A stretch of DNA of 64,000 nt. Origin: G965279355 sp965279355 (lineage in GTDB: Bacteria; Pseudomonadota; Alphaproteobacteria; CACIAM-22H2). The stretch lies in contig OZ257155.1 of NCBI GenBank assembly GCA_965279355.1, positions 248,001 through 312,000 on the forward strand. The letters are read 5' to 3'. Position numbers and translations under genes: made by a program. The notes beneath the pieces are model-generated. The model saw nothing but the letters and a program-made list of their open reading frames with translations. It had not been told where the DNA came from and made no database searches. Shown here piece by piece: positions 33,218-44,872 of this stretch; position 1 is the first letter of the stretch, and the number at the start of each line of letters is the position of its first letter.

Positions 33218-34219
33218 GTGAGACCGGCGGTAGCGATCCTGGCCTTGACGCTGTTGGCGGCTGCTTCTGGCAGTGCCGCGTGGGCTCAATCTGCCCCGGC
33301 GCCGGCTGCCTCTGCCACGCCGCAGCCGGGCGGTTCCCGTGGATCCGTCGTTCCGGGCGTTTCCTCGCCCCGTGAGCAGGCATTCAAGAGGGCGGAAGCC
33401 AATTATCTGGCAAAGAACTATCAGGACGCCTATCTGCAGCTTCTGCCACTCGGTCACGCCGGGGAGCCGCGGGCGCAGTATCTGCTCGGCCTGATGTCTG
33501 ATAACGGATTAGGGCTGGTTCAGCTCGATCCGGCGGAAGCGGTTCGCTGGTATCGCCAGGCTGCGGAAAGGAATCATGCGGAGGCGCAGTTTGCCATGGC
33601 AAATGCCTACGCAACCGCCCGCGGCGTTCCGCTCGATGCCGTAAGGTCCGTGGAGTGGCTGCGCCGGGCTGCGAACAATGACTATCGGCCGGCAATGCTG
33701 GCGCTCGCCAATCTCTATGACGAAGGCGCGGGCGGCATCGAAAAGGATCCAGCAACGGCGGCCAGCTGGATCAAGCGGGCCGCCGATACCGGCAGCGTCA
33801 ACGCATCCTTTCTTTATGCACTGCGTCTTGAGCGCGGAAACGGCGTCCCTAAAAACGAAAAAGAAGCGGAACGCTGGTATAAGATGGCGGCTGACCGCGG
33901 TCAGGCGGGCGCACAGCTCTGGCTTGGTACGATCGCCGATGGCTCAGCGTCTTCGCCGCAGCGTAATGTCGAGGCCTATACATGGCTGACTTTGGCGACG
34001 CAGCGCGGGCAGGGTAAGGTTCGGACGGACGCGCAGCAGCAGCAGCGCGATCTGACGAAAAACATGATGCCAAGCGAAGTTACGGAAGCACAGGCGCGGG
34101 CCAAGGCCTGGCTGCGTGCGCCGCAACGTGCCGGCCTGAAGCCGGATCCGGATTATGATGGGCCGACAACGGTTAGCACACCAACGGCCGACACAGGCGC
34201 GAATGCAGGCGGGGGTTAA
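33218..34219 (+). CDS. Exported Sel1-repeat protein
   Basis: A 333-residue protein with a signal peptide (AVAILALTLLAAASGSAAWA, cleavage after AWA) and four or more Sel1/TPR-like repeats of about 36 residues between residues 70 and 275: AQYLLGLMSDNGLGLVQLDP, AVRWYRQAAERNHAEAQFAM, WLRRAANNDYRPAMLALAN, ERWYKMAADRGQAGAQLWLG. The tail is Thr/Pro-rich. Sel1 repeats mediate protein contacts, in this case presumably in the periplasm. The start is a GTG. The unknown 403-aa gene begins 5 bp after its stop. Confidence 0.85.
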   Translation: MRPAVAILALTLLAAASGSAAWAQSAPAPAASATPQPGGSRGSVVPGVSSPREQAFKRAEANYLAKNYQDAYLQLLPLGHAGEPRAQYLLGLMSDNGLGLVQLDPAEAVRWYRQAAERNHAEAQFAMANAYATARGVPLDAVRSVEWLRRAANNDYRPAMLALANLYDEGAGGIEKDPATAASWIKRAADTGSVNASFLYALRLERGNGVPKNEKEAERWYKMAADRGQAGAQLWLGTIADGSASSPQRNVEAYTWLTLATQRGQGKVRTDAQQQQRDLTKNMMPSEVTEAQARAKAWLRAPQRAGLKPDPDYDGPTTVSTPTADTGANAGGG

Positions 34220-34224
34220 GGGGT

Positions 34225-35436
34225 ATGAGTGAAGCAGGTAGCGGCTGGGGCAAACGGGGCCCGGCCATCGCGGGTCGCGACGTAGAATTCGAAGTGCAGG
34301 CCTTCTCCGACAAGCGGTGGATAACCGAAGGCACGTTCGATCAGGAAAAAGAGGCCATCGCGTCGGCGCGCGCGCTGTTGGCCGGCGACAAGGTCGAAGA
34401 GGTTAAGGTTCTTCGGCACCGGTCCGGCACGGGCCTGGCGCTTGAAAAGGAAGTCTTCAGCGAAAAGCGCGGTGCCCGCGAAAAGAAGGCCGTCACGCTT
34501 TCGGGCCGGATCACCGAGAGCCGCGTCTGCGAGACCGTTGCGCAGTTTATGGGGCTGGAATCCCGAATGGTGATGAACCGCGTCCTGCGCGAGTTCCTCG
34601 ACCTGCTGGTCATCACGCCGACCGAGCTGCTGCACAATTACGGCTACCAGCGGAAGCTCGACAGCATGGGTCTGGTCGCCGGTGCTGTTTCTCAGTTAGC
34701 ACAGGCGCAGGCGAGTGCCGGCCACGGCGACGTCAAGGTGCGCCTTGACGCGATTTACGTGCACATCAATGAGGTGATGTCGAAAGCACAGAACGCCGCC
34801 GCCGAGAAAAAGCGCATCCCGGTTCTGGAGGACGGAAAGTTTGCCGAACTGTGCCGCCGCGTCGAAGCGGGCTTCCCGGAGGAGGTCCGCGGATACACCA
34901 TCAAGGTTTCGCTGACGAACTATCTGATGGGAGGTAACAGTCTGAGCGGCAAGCTGGAGCAGATCGCAGCCCTGCTGACGGAAGATGTCGACAAGTCGCA
35001 GGCTGCCCACCTCGACGATCTTATTTCCGATCTGCTTGGCGCGGGATCGCTGGTTCAGGACGTGCTTGGCCAGCAGAGCAGTCTGGGTGCCGCGCTTGGC
35101 GTCCTGGCCGATCTGGTTCGCGGAAAACTCGAGCTGGACAAAGTCCGCAATCCCACCAGCCAGCTTCAGCTCGTCCACACTCTGCTTTCAGGCCGCGGTA
35201 TGCCCTCGAGCAAGGCGGTTCTGTTCGAGCGCCTGCAGCGTGAGTATTTCTCACCCAAGCCGCTGGTGCGGAGCAACGACCCCGGTATCGAGCGCGAAGT
35301 GCTCAACGCCTTCATTGCCAAGATCACGGATCCGACCGGTAAGCACCTGTTCGGCCCCGTTTTTGAGGACCAGACGAAGAAGCGCGGCGACGCGATCCGC
35401 CGCGCGCAGCTTCAGAAGCTCGGTATTGCGACCTGA
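34225..35436 (+). CDS. Conserved-looking 403-aa protein of unknown function
   Basis: I do not recognise this family. The protein has no signal peptide or membrane helix and is highly charged. The N-terminal part (about 15-75, VEFEVQAFSDKRWITEGTF..., EVKVLRHRSGTGLA) looks like a small alpha/beta domain. The rest is helical, with VCETVAQFMGLESRMVMNRVL, LLVITPTELLHNYGY and a late LIS..LLGAGSLVQDVLG region. Length and clear codon structure support a real gene. It follows the Sel1 gene by 5 bp with GGGG before the ATG, so the two probably work together. It converges with uvrA. Confidence 0.75.
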   Translation: MSEAGSGWGKRGPAIAGRDVEFEVQAFSDKRWITEGTFDQEKEAIASARALLAGDKVEEVKVLRHRSGTGLALEKEVFSEKRGAREKKAVTLSGRITESRVCETVAQFMGLESRMVMNRVLREFLDLLVITPTELLHNYGYQRKLDSMGLVAGAVSQLAQAQASAGHGDVKVRLDAIYVHINEVMSKAQNAAAEKKRIPVLEDGKFAELCRRVEAGFPEEVRGYTIKVSLTNYLMGGNSLSGKLEQIAALLTEDVDKSQAAHLDDLISDLLGAGSLVQDVLGQQSSLGAALGVLADLVRGKLELDKVRNPTSQLQLVHTLLSGRGMPSSKAVLFERLQREYFSPKPLVRSNDPGIEREVLNAFIAKITDPTGKHLFGPVFEDQTKKRGDAIRRAQLQKLGIAT

Positions 35437-35439
35437 CGG

Positions 35440-38295
<2,856 letters not shown>

Positions 38296-38424
38296 TGTCC
38301 CGCTAATATAGGTTGGTGCAGTGCAAAAGGCGACACCGCGCCTGCGAAATGGTTTGGCGCTTATGGGCCGCAAGGCTAAATTGACCTGCGATTCCGCTCA
38401 TTTTATCCACAGGGAACGGGGCCA

Positions 38425-38916
38425 ATGGCTGGCAGCGTCAATAAAGTCATTCTCGTCGGCAATCTTGGCCGCGATCCGGAAATTCGCAGCTTTCAGAACG
38501 GTGGCCGGGTAGCCAACCTGAACCTGGCGACCTCCGAAAACTGGCGGGACAAGGCCACGGGCGAGCGCAAGGAGCGGACAGAATGGCACCGCGTGGCCAT
38601 CTTCAACGACCGCCTTGTCGAGGTCGCCGAAAAGTATCTCAAAAAAGGCGCCAAGGTTTATATCGAGGGCCAACTCGAGACCCGCAAGTGGACGGATACC
38701 TCCGGTCAGGAGAAATACACGACCGAGGTCGTACTCCGGCAGTTCCGGGGTGAACTGACGATGCTGGACGGCCGCAGCGGGGGTGGAGCCGGTGGCCCGA
38801 TAGGCAGCCCGGAGGACGACTACGGCAGCAACGGCGGCAGCGGCCAGTCCAGCGGTGGCGGAGCGCCCGCGCGGGGCAAAAAATCAGACGTTCTGGACGA
38901 CGATATTCCGTTCTGA
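38425..38916 (+). CDS. ssb: Single-stranded DNA-binding protein
   Basis: A 163-residue SSB. An OB fold occupies residues 1-110 (VNKVILVGNLGRDPEIR, WRDKATGERKERTEWHRVAIF, KVYIEGQLETRKW), followed by a Gly/Ser-rich flexible linker (GGGAGGPIGS..., SSGGGAPARG) and the acidic tip DDDIPF that recruits replication and repair proteins. It coats single-stranded DNA. Its place opposite uvrA is common in alphaproteobacteria, and gyrA follows. Confidence 0.97.
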   Translation: MAGSVNKVILVGNLGRDPEIRSFQNGGRVANLNLATSENWRDKATGERKERTEWHRVAIFNDRLVEVAEKYLKKGAKVYIEGQLETRKWTDTSGQEKYTTEVVLRQFRGELTMLDGRSGGGAGGPIGSPEDDYGSNGGSGQSSGGGAPARGKKSDVLDDDIPF

Positions 38917-39132
38917 GAGGGGATATCGGCGGCCCGGCGCGGACATTCGACAGAAGAGCGGATCGCCCGATCTAATATACTGATTTATAACGGTTTTTCT
39001 CTACTAAAAAGCCCGTGGCGAGCGTTGCTCGCAGGTGCGTAAAGGGCTAGATTTCAAAGGCATTTCGGAGTCGGACGGCGGCATCCTGCCTCGCCGATTT
39101 TTCACCGGCTCCAACCAAAGAAAATCCGCTCC

Positions 39133-41886
39133 TTGAGCCAGACGACAACGCCCGCACCTTTGCCGCCGCGCCCCTTCGACGTGACACCGGTCACCATCGA
39201 AGAGGAGATGAAGCGCTCGTATCTCGACTACGCTATGAGCGTCATCGTCTCGCGCGCATTGCCCGATGTGCGCGACGGACTGAAGCCGGTTCACCGCCGC
39301 ATCCTGTTTGCGATGAACGAGTCCGGGTTCGACTGGAGCCACGGCTATCGCAAGTCGGCCCGTGTCGTCGGCGAGGTGATGGGTAAATATCACCCGCACG
39401 GCGACTCCGCGATTTACGACTCAATGGTCCGTATGGCGCAGGATTTCTCCATGCGCCTGGAACTGATCGACGGGCAGGGCAATTTCGGTTCGATGGACGG
39501 CGATCCGCCGGCGGCCATGCGTTATACCGAGGCGCGCCTGGCCAAGGCTGCGGCCAATATGTTGGTGGATATCGACAAAGACACTGTCGATTTCCAGCCG
39601 AACTACGATGACACGTCGCGGGAGCCGACGGTTCTTCCGGCGCAGTATCCGAACCTGCTGGTCAACGGCGGTTCAGGCATTGCCGTCGGCATGGCGACGA
39701 ATATCCCGACGCATAATCTGGCCGAAGTCGTCGATGCGTGCTGCCTCTATATCGACAACCCCAATGTCACGCTGCAGGAGTTGATGGCGGTTCTGCCGGG
39801 TCCGGACTTTCCGACCGGCGGCATCCTGATCGGGAAGCAGGGCATTTTCGATGCTTACCGGACCGGTCGCGGATCCATCATCATCCGCAGCCGATGCGCG
39901 ATCGAGGAGATCCGCAAGGATCGTACGGCGATCATCGTCACCGAAATTCCCTATCAGGTAAACAAGGCCCGTTTGGTCGAGCGTATTGCCGAAGTTGCGC
40001 AACTGAAGCTGGTCGAGGGCATTTCCGACCTGCGTGACGAAAGCGATCGCGACGGTGTGCGCGTCGTCGTCGAGCTGAGCCGCGCCGTGAACGCTGAAGT
40101 GGTGCTGAATCAGCTCTACCGGCACACGCCGCTGCAGACGAGTTTCGGCATCAATATGCTGGCGCTCAATGGCGGCCGTCCGGAACTGATGGGGCTGCGC
40201 GAAGTCATCACCGCCTTCATCGCCTTCCGCGAAGAGGTCATTACACGTCGGACGCGTTTCGAACTGCGCAAGGCACGCGAACGCGCGCATATCCTGATCG
40301 GCCTGGCCCTTGCTGTCGCCAATCTCGACCCCATCATCAAGCTGATCCGCGAAGCACCCAATCCGACAGTCGCCCGCGCGGAGTTGGCAGCGACGGACTG
40401 GCCGGTGCACGACATCGGACCGCTGATCGAACTGGTGAACGAGCCCGGTCGCGGCATTGTCGATGGCAAGTATCGGCTTTCCGAGGAACAGGCCAAGGCG
40501 ATCCTCGATCTTCGTCTGCATCGCCTGACCGGGCTCGAGCGCGACAAGATTGGCGGCGACCTGCGCGAGCTTGTGAAGGAGATCGCTGAATATCTCGAAA
40601 TTCTCGCTTCAAAGCCGCGTCTCTTTGGAATCATGAAAGACGAGCTTCTCGCGATCAAGGCGGAGTTCCATGACAAGCGGCGCACAGAACTCGCCGAAGG
40701 CGATGTCGATACCGATATCGAAGATCTGATCCAGCCGGAAGACATGGTCGTCACGGTGACGCATGGCGGCTACATCAAGCGCGTGCCTCTGTCGACCTAT
40801 CGCGCGCAGCGCCGCGGCGGCCGCGGCCGTGCCGGCATGGCGACCCGCGACGAGGATTTCCTGTCGCAGGTGTTTGTCGCCAATACGCACACGCCGATGC
40901 TGTTTTTCTCCTCGCGCGGCATGGCCTACCAGCTCAAGGTCTTCCGGCTGCCACTGGGCACGCCGCAAGCGCGCGGCAAGGCGATGATCAATGTGCTGCC
41001 CCTGGAAGAAGGCGAGACGATCACAACGCTGATGCCGTTGCCCGCCGATGAGAATACCTGGGGCAACATGCATGTGATGTTCGCCACGTCGTCCGGCAAC
41101 GTGCGCCGCAATGCGCTGTCGGACTTCCTGAATATCAAGGCCAACGGCAAGATCGCGATGAAGCTCGATCCGGGCGAAAAGCTGATCGCCGTCTCGGTCT
41201 GCAACGAGGAGATGGATGTCCTGCTGTCCGCGCGCGGCGGCAAGTGCATTCGCTTCACAGTGGCAGACGTGCGGGTGTTCACCGGCCGCACGTCCACGGG
41301 TGTTCGCGGCATTCGGCTCGAGGACAAGGACGAAGTCATTTCCATGTCGATGCTTCGCCACGCGGAGTATGACGCGGCGGAGCGGTCGGCCTATCTGCGG
41401 ATGGCCAAGGCAAGGCGCGGTGGCGAGCCGGAGCCCGAGGGCTCACCGGAAAGCAGCGCCGAGGATGCCGAGGAGACAGCGGTGCCCGCGATTACGCTTT
41501 CCGAAGAGCGCTTCGCGGAGATGGCTGCACGGGAAGAATTCATCCTGACGGCAACGGCCAAGGGCTTCGGCAAGCGCAGCTCGTCCTATGAGTACCGGTT
41601 GGCCGGTCGCGGCGGGAAAGGCATTGCCAATATCGAAGTGACGACGAAAAACGGCGACGTTGTCGCATCCTTCCCGATCCGCCAGACCGACCAGTTGATG
41701 CTGGTCACCAATGCCGGCCAGTTGATCCGTATTCCCGTCGACGATATCCGGATTGCCGGTCGCAAGACGGTAGGGGTTACGTTGTTCCGCGTCGAAGGCG
41801 ACGAGCGCGTGATGTCGGTCACCAAGCTGAGCGAGGAAGAGGAAGCGGGTCCGTCGGGTAACGGAGAGGCGCCGGTTAATGTCTGA
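39133..41886 (+). CDS. gyrA: DNA gyrase subunit A
   Basis: A 917-residue type II topoisomerase subunit that cuts and reseals DNA. It shows EEEMKRSYLDYAMSVIVSRA, the active Tyr in AAMRYTEARL, and the GyrA box as AQRRGGRGRAG, which separates it from ParC. The quinolone region reads HPHGDSAIYDSMVRMAQ, with Ser and Asp at the positions equivalent to E. coli 83 and 87, so no classical resistance change. The C-terminal beta-pinwheel is followed by an acidic tail; an insert rich in Glu/Ser (EPEPEGSPESSAEDAEE) breaks the pinwheel. The start is a TTG. The stop overlaps coaD by eight bases. Confidence 0.96.
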   Translation: MSQTTTPAPLPPRPFDVTPVTIEEEMKRSYLDYAMSVIVSRALPDVRDGLKPVHRRILFAMNESGFDWSHGYRKSARVVGEVMGKYHPHGDSAIYDSMVRMAQDFSMRLELIDGQGNFGSMDGDPPAAMRYTEARLAKAAANMLVDIDKDTVDFQPNYDDTSREPTVLPAQYPNLLVNGGSGIAVGMATNIPTHNLAEVVDACCLYIDNPNVTLQELMAVLPGPDFPTGGILIGKQGIFDAYRTGRGSIIIRSRCAIEEIRKDRTAIIVTEIPYQVNKARLVERIAEVAQLKLVEGISDLRDESDRDGVRVVVELSRAVNAEVVLNQLYRHTPLQTSFGINMLALNGGRPELMGLREVITAFIAFREEVITRRTRFELRKARERAHILIGLALAVANLDPIIKLIREAPNPTVARAELAATDWPVHDIGPLIELVNEPGRGIVDGKYRLSEEQAKAILDLRLHRLTGLERDKIGGDLRELVKEIAEYLEILASKPRLFGIMKDELLAIKAEFHDKRRTELAEGDVDTDIEDLIQPEDMVVTVTHGGYIKRVPLSTYRAQRRGGRGRAGMATRDEDFLSQVFVANTHTPMLFFSSRGMAYQLKVFRLPLGTPQARGKAMINVLPLEEGETITTLMPLPADENTWGNMHVMFATSSGNVRRNALSDFLNIKANGKIAMKLDPGEKLIAVSVCNEEMDVLLSARGGKCIRFTVADVRVFTGRTSTGVRGIRLEDKDEVISMSMLRHAEYDAAERSAYLRMAKARRGGEPEPEGSPESSAEDAEETAVPAITLSEERFAEMAAREEFILTATAKGFGKRSSSYEYRLAGRGGKGIANIEVTTKNGDVVASFPIRQTDQLMLVTNAGQLIRIPVDDIRIAGRKTVGVTLFRVEGDERVMSVTKLSEEEEAGPSGNGEAPVNV

Positions 41887-42457
41887 AACGCGGGTCGGAA
41901 TCTATCCCGGTACGTTCGACCCGATCACCAACGGGCATCTCGACATTATCGGGCGCGCGGCTGGTGTGGTTGACCGGCTGGTCGTCGGGGTCGCTGTGAA
42001 CATCGGGAAGGGGCCGTTGTTTTCTCTTGAGGAACGCGTCGATACGGTTCGTGAAGAGGTGAAGGCGTCTCTCGGCAGTGCCGCCGCACGGATCGAGGTG
42101 CGGCCGTTCAAGACGCTGCTGATGCATTTCGCGCATGAAGTCGGAGCGCGTGTCATCGTGCGCGGTCTGCGTGCTGTTTCTGACTTCGAGTATGAATTTC
42201 AGATGGCGGCGATGAACCGCCGCCTCGATCCGACCGTGGATACCGTCTTTCTCATGGCGTCGGAATCGCAGCAGTTCATTTCATCGCGGTTCGTGAAGGA
42301 AATTGCTCGCCTGGGTGGCGATATTTCTCCGTTCGTCAGCCCGCGCGTCGTGGCGCGGATCAAGTCGGCCATCGCGCGCGGCGGCGATAACGCCAAGCCC
42401 GCCGACGATGGCCTCGGTACAACCCGTCCCCCGGCGCCCAACCGCTCCCCGCTCTAG
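41879..42457 (+). CDS. coaD: Phosphopantetheine adenylyltransferase
   Basis: Transfers AMP from ATP to 4'-phosphopantetheine, the penultimate step of coenzyme A synthesis. The nucleotidyltransferase motif is YPGTFDPITNGHLDII, and the second block SSRFVKEIARLGGDIS. The core ends near residue 167. About 25 extra residues rich in Pro and Arg (GDNAKPADDGLGTTRPPAPNRS, in part) extend it beyond the usual length. It starts inside the last codons of gyrA and is followed by an intrinsic terminator. Confidence 0.95.
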   Translation: MSETRVGIYPGTFDPITNGHLDIIGRAAGVVDRLVVGVAVNIGKGPLFSLEERVDTVREEVKASLGSAAARIEVRPFKTLLMHFAHEVGARVIVRGLRAVSDFEYEFQMAAMNRRLDPTVDTVFLMASESQQFISSRFVKEIARLGGDISPFVSPRVVARIKSAIARGGDNAKPADDGLGTTRPPAPNRSPL

Positions 42458-42521
42458 TCTGTTACCGCATCGGCGCCTCGACGCAGCCTAGTGTGACGAG
42501 TTTGGTATGACCGTATGTCCG

Positions 42522-42547
42522 ATGGCACGCTGGTAGTGCCATTTTTT
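42522..42547 (+). terminator. Rho-independent terminator after coaD
   Basis: ATGGCAC (42522-42528) pairs with GTGCCAT (42536-42542) around a seven-base loop and runs into six T residues (42542-42547). It ends the gyrA-coaD unit about 65 bp after the coaD stop. Confidence 0.8.
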
Positions 42548-42627
42548 GACTATTAATCGCTCCTACGCATTTATCTCTAATTAGAGCAAAACTTTCCGCG
42601 TCATATTCCCCATGGGAGACGCAGTCA

Positions 42628-42846
42628 ATGAATTCAGACGCTCCGAAAAACCAAGCCCCGAAAATCGATCCCAACATCGAATCCCGCCGGAAATTTCTCG
42701 CCGCGTGCGGCCGACTCTCGCTGGCGACCCCGCCCGCAATCGCACTTCTGCTGTCTTCGGCCGAGCATAACTACGCACAGGCCGGGTCAGGCGGCGGCGG
42801 CGGGGGTGGTGGCCGCGGTCATCGCCGTCGCGGGTTCCGCTTCTAG
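42628..42846 (+). CDS. Small exported protein with Tat-like signal and Gly/Arg/His tail
   Basis: A 72-residue product. A twin-Arg motif (ESRRKFLAACG, about residues 19-29) precedes a hydrophobic stretch (LATPPAIALLLSS) and a cleavage-like AQA. The predicted mature part is only about 20 residues: a run of eight or so Gly, then GRGHRRRGFRF. GGGAG lies 12 bases before the ATG. The tiny basic mature peptide has no function I recognise. It could bind metal or nucleic acid, or the gene could be a remnant of a larger Tat substrate. A strong hairpin follows it. Confidence 0.65.
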   Translation: MNSDAPKNQAPKIDPNIESRRKFLAACGRLSLATPPAIALLLSSAEHNYAQAGSGGGGGGGGRGHRRRGFRF

Positions 42847-42862
42847 GGCAAACGGCTTCAGG

Positions 42863-42909
42863 GACGGTCGTCGGCCGGTTTCGTTGGTCGACGACCGTCT
42901 TCTCGATTG
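42863..42909 (+). terminator. Long hairpin after the small Tat-like gene
   Basis: GACGGTCGTCG (42863-42873) pairs perfectly with CGACGACCGTC (42889-42899), and the stem continues inward for three more pairs including a G-T. T-rich DNA follows (TTCTCGATTGTTTT begins at 42900). Probable terminator, 16 bp past the stop codon. Confidence 0.65.
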
Positions 42910-42933
42910 TTTTGCCAATTGGGTAAGTGCCGG

Positions 42934-42962
42934 TTGCCAGCCGGGGCAACCCCCTTTACATA
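42934..42962 (+). promoter_or_regulatory. Possible promoter of tRNA-Lys
   Basis: -35 TTGCCA at 42934-42939, 17-bp spacer, -10 TACATA at 42957-42962, ending 12 bp before the tRNA. The -35 is good and the -10 weak. Confidence 0.35.
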
Positions 42963-42974
42963 CTCGCTGAGAAC

Positions 42975-43049
42975 GAGCCCGTAGCTCAGCGGTAGAGCAT
43001 CTGACTTTTAATCAGAGGGTCGATGGTTCGAAACCATCCGGGCTCACCA
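42975..43049 (+). tRNA. tRNA-Lys (anticodon UUU)
   Basis: A 75-base cloverleaf including an encoded CCA end. The acceptor stem pairs GAGCCCG with CGGGCTC, and the D arm reads TAGCTCAG...GAGC. The anticodon arm is TCTGA-CTTTTAA-TCAGA with anticodon TTT, and the T arm is built around GGTTCGAAACC. It decodes AAA/AAG. No duplicated tRNA 3' end or integrase was seen, so there is no sign of an element inserted at this tRNA. Confidence 0.96.
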
Positions 43050-43231
43050 ACACACCGCAAATAACCAGATGATTGTCCGCGAAGACCGCAGCGATTCGCT
43101 GTCGTCAGTGCGTTCGACTTCTGTGGCAAATCCACGCACAAAGTTGCGGTAGGCGTTAACCGTGTCTCTCTCGTTGTTGGACGTTAGAGCGGATCCGTTC
43201 CGGGCCGCGTTCAAACGACGTGAGGTGAAGT

Positions 43232-43603
43232 ATGCGAAATTTGGCATTCGGCATGGCAGCGCTCGCGCTGCTCGGCGGCTGTGCGCAGGACGCAATGCGC
43301 GCGCCTATCGAAGAAGCCAGGCGGTGCCGTAACTTTCCTGATGCTTCTGAACGCGATCGCTGCTTTGAGCGGTTGGAACAGCAGGGTTATGTGAATGTCC
43401 GCGACCAGGTGGGCGGCCGGTATTCCGAAGAAGGGACCGCGCGCAACGATCCCAGCGGAGGAGCATCGTCCGGCGGCGATAGCGGCAGCGCTGGAGGTGC
43501 GAGTGGGGGCAGCGCTGGTGCCGGCGGAGGCGGCGGAGCGGGTGGTGGTGCTGGCGGAGCCGGCGGTGGAGCCGGTGGTGGCGGCCTCGGCGGTCTTCTT
43601 TAA
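43232..43603 (+). CDS. Gly-rich lipoprotein, unknown function
   Basis: A 123-residue lipoprotein. The lipobox LLGGC (Cys at about 17) follows a short hydrophobic signal. The middle (about 25-65) has Cys residues in RRCRNFPDASERDRCFERLEQQG that may form a disulfide. The last 50 residues are almost only Gly, Ala and Ser, interrupted by GGLGGLL at the end. Low-complexity Gly-rich tails occur in surface and cell-wall-linked proteins, but no function can be assigned. AGGTGAAG precedes the ATG. Confidence 0.75.
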   Translation: MRNLAFGMAALALLGGCAQDAMRAPIEEARRCRNFPDASERDRCFERLEQQGYVNVRDQVGGRYSEEGTARNDPSGGASSGGDSGSAGGASGGSAGAGGGGGAGGGAGGAGGGAGGGGLGGLL

Positions 43604-43635
43604 GGCGCGTATCTGAAGATATCGGGTGCTGCCGA

Positions 43636-44031
43636 TCAGCACCCGGTATTTTCGCCTTTCGCCCACTCCTGCACACGGCGATGAAGATGATCGAGGGTGA
43701 CGACGGTCTCGTCGAATTGAAGATCGCTGTGCGTCACAACGCGGGTACCGGCGGCCATGGGTGCAACATCGACAACAAACCGCTTGGGTGTATCGGCGCT
43801 CCGCGGCGGGGGTTGAAGAAGAACCAGTTGTCCGGGAGAGGGGCCCGGCACATCGCCATCCTCGAATGCACTCACCCGGTTGGGCCAGCAGGCGGTCATT
43901 GCCCAGCGCAGCCGATCGAAGACGAGATCGGAGGGGGCATCGATCATAAAACCGCGGCGCGGCTCTCCCTGACCTTCGGCGTGTGCAGCGAAGGACAGCA
44001 GAACGAGTGCGAGCGTGAAAATCAGCCGCAT
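43636..44031 (-). CDS. Exported hypothetical protein
   Basis: A 131-residue product from the ATG at 44031, with a clean signal peptide (MRLIFTLALVLLSFAAHA, cleavage after AHA). The mature part, about 113 residues, includes FMIDAPSDLVFDRLRWAMTACWPNRV and RFVVDVAPMAAGTRVVTHSD. This resembles the beta-strand and START-like secreted proteins of other proteobacteria only in a general way. Not recognised. A start at 44064 would add 11 residues before the signal. It is transcribed opposite to its neighbours and converges with the Gly-rich lipoprotein gene. Confidence 0.7.
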   Translation of the reverse strand: MRLIFTLALVLLSFAAHAEGQGEPRRGFMIDAPSDLVFDRLRWAMTACWPNRVSAFEDGDVPGPSPGQLVLLQPPPRSADTPKRFVVDVAPMAAGTRVVTHSDLQFDETVVTLDHLHRRVQEWAKGENTGC

Positions 44032-44215
44032 GCCAGCAGCATAGCTTGGTTTCTCTATCCGCACCCGGAGTTGTGTCAGCGCCGTGACAAAAATGGAACC
44101 AGCCTGTGATTTGGCTTGATGGGGCTGCGGTACCGCTTACGTACCCCTCACGTCACAGCCGCAATCGGCGAGCGTCGTTGGCGGGACGTCTGTAGCCAGA
44201 GTTTAGGGGCAGATC

Positions 44216-44821
44216 ATGCGTTGGCGACTTCTTCTGCAGGCGGCTTTGGTGGTCGGCTTCGTTTGTAACTGGAGCATGACACCCGTCACCGCCCAGGTCG
44301 TGCAGGGCGGTTATGTCCTGGGTGGCGCGGGTCTGCAGCAATTGCGCGATTCACAGGCCGGCGGAACCACCCATGGATTTGAACCGGGCTGGGCCGGGAT
44401 TGCCGGGCTTGGTTATGGGCTGGGGAACGGCGTGCGGCTTGAAGGCGAACTCGGCTATCGCCGCAGTCCGGAAGACAATACCGGGACGATGTCGGCGTGG
44501 AGCCTGATGGGAAACGCACTCTATGATTTCGATCTCAAGTCCCGCTTCACACCCTACGCGGGCGTTGGCCTGGGCGCCGCCCGCCTCAAGGCGGACGGTC
44601 TACCGGTGAGCGGCAGCACGCTGAACGATTCCGATACCGTCCTCGCTTATCAGGGACTGGCCGGCGTTGGCTATGCGCTTGACGGCAATCTCAAGCTCGA
44701 TTTCGGGTACCGCTATTTCGCGACAGAGGAACCGTCCTTCACCGATCGAAGCGGCCGCAGCTTCGACAGCGAGTTTCGCGACCACACCGTTCTCATGACC
44801 CTGCGATACGAGTTTCGCTAG
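44216..44821 (+). CDS. Outer-membrane beta-barrel protein (OmpW/porin-like)
   Basis: A 201-residue exported protein with a signal peptide ending VTA. The mature part alternates polar and aromatic residues as in an eight-stranded barrel: WAGIAGLGYGLGNGVRLEGEL, NALYDFDLKSRFTPYAGVGLGAA, LAYQGLAGVGYALDGNLKLDFGYRYF and the final TVLMTLRYEFR. The phrase pattern YAGVGLGAA and GYRY near the end is that of alphaproteobacterial Omp25-type barrels (opacity family). It probably serves as a small outer-membrane channel or anchor. The next gene starts 52 bp on. Confidence 0.85.
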   Translation: MRWRLLLQAALVVGFVCNWSMTPVTAQVVQGGYVLGGAGLQQLRDSQAGGTTHGFEPGWAGIAGLGYGLGNGVRLEGELGYRRSPEDNTGTMSAWSLMGNALYDFDLKSRFTPYAGVGLGAARLKADGLPVSGSTLNDSDTVLAYQGLAGVGYALDGNLKLDFGYRYFATEEPSFTDRSGRSFDSEFRDHTVLMTLRYEFR

Positions 44822-44872
44822 CCGCTCGGCCCAATCTCAACAACCCGTAATCACATGAAAAGGGGTAAAGCT

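Noticed and set aside
38917..39132. Promoter search in the gyrA leader
   Set aside because: Several AT-rich candidates (for example around 38975-38995) but no convincing -35/-10 pair with proper spacing.
42975..43049. tRNA-Lys as an integration site
   Set aside because: No repeat of the tRNA 3' end, integrase or change of gene type typical of an island was found around it.
43450..43600. Gly-rich region of the lipoprotein as a tandem DNA repeat
   Set aside because: Codons vary (GGC, GGT, GGA, GGG), so it is protein low complexity rather than a repeated DNA unit.
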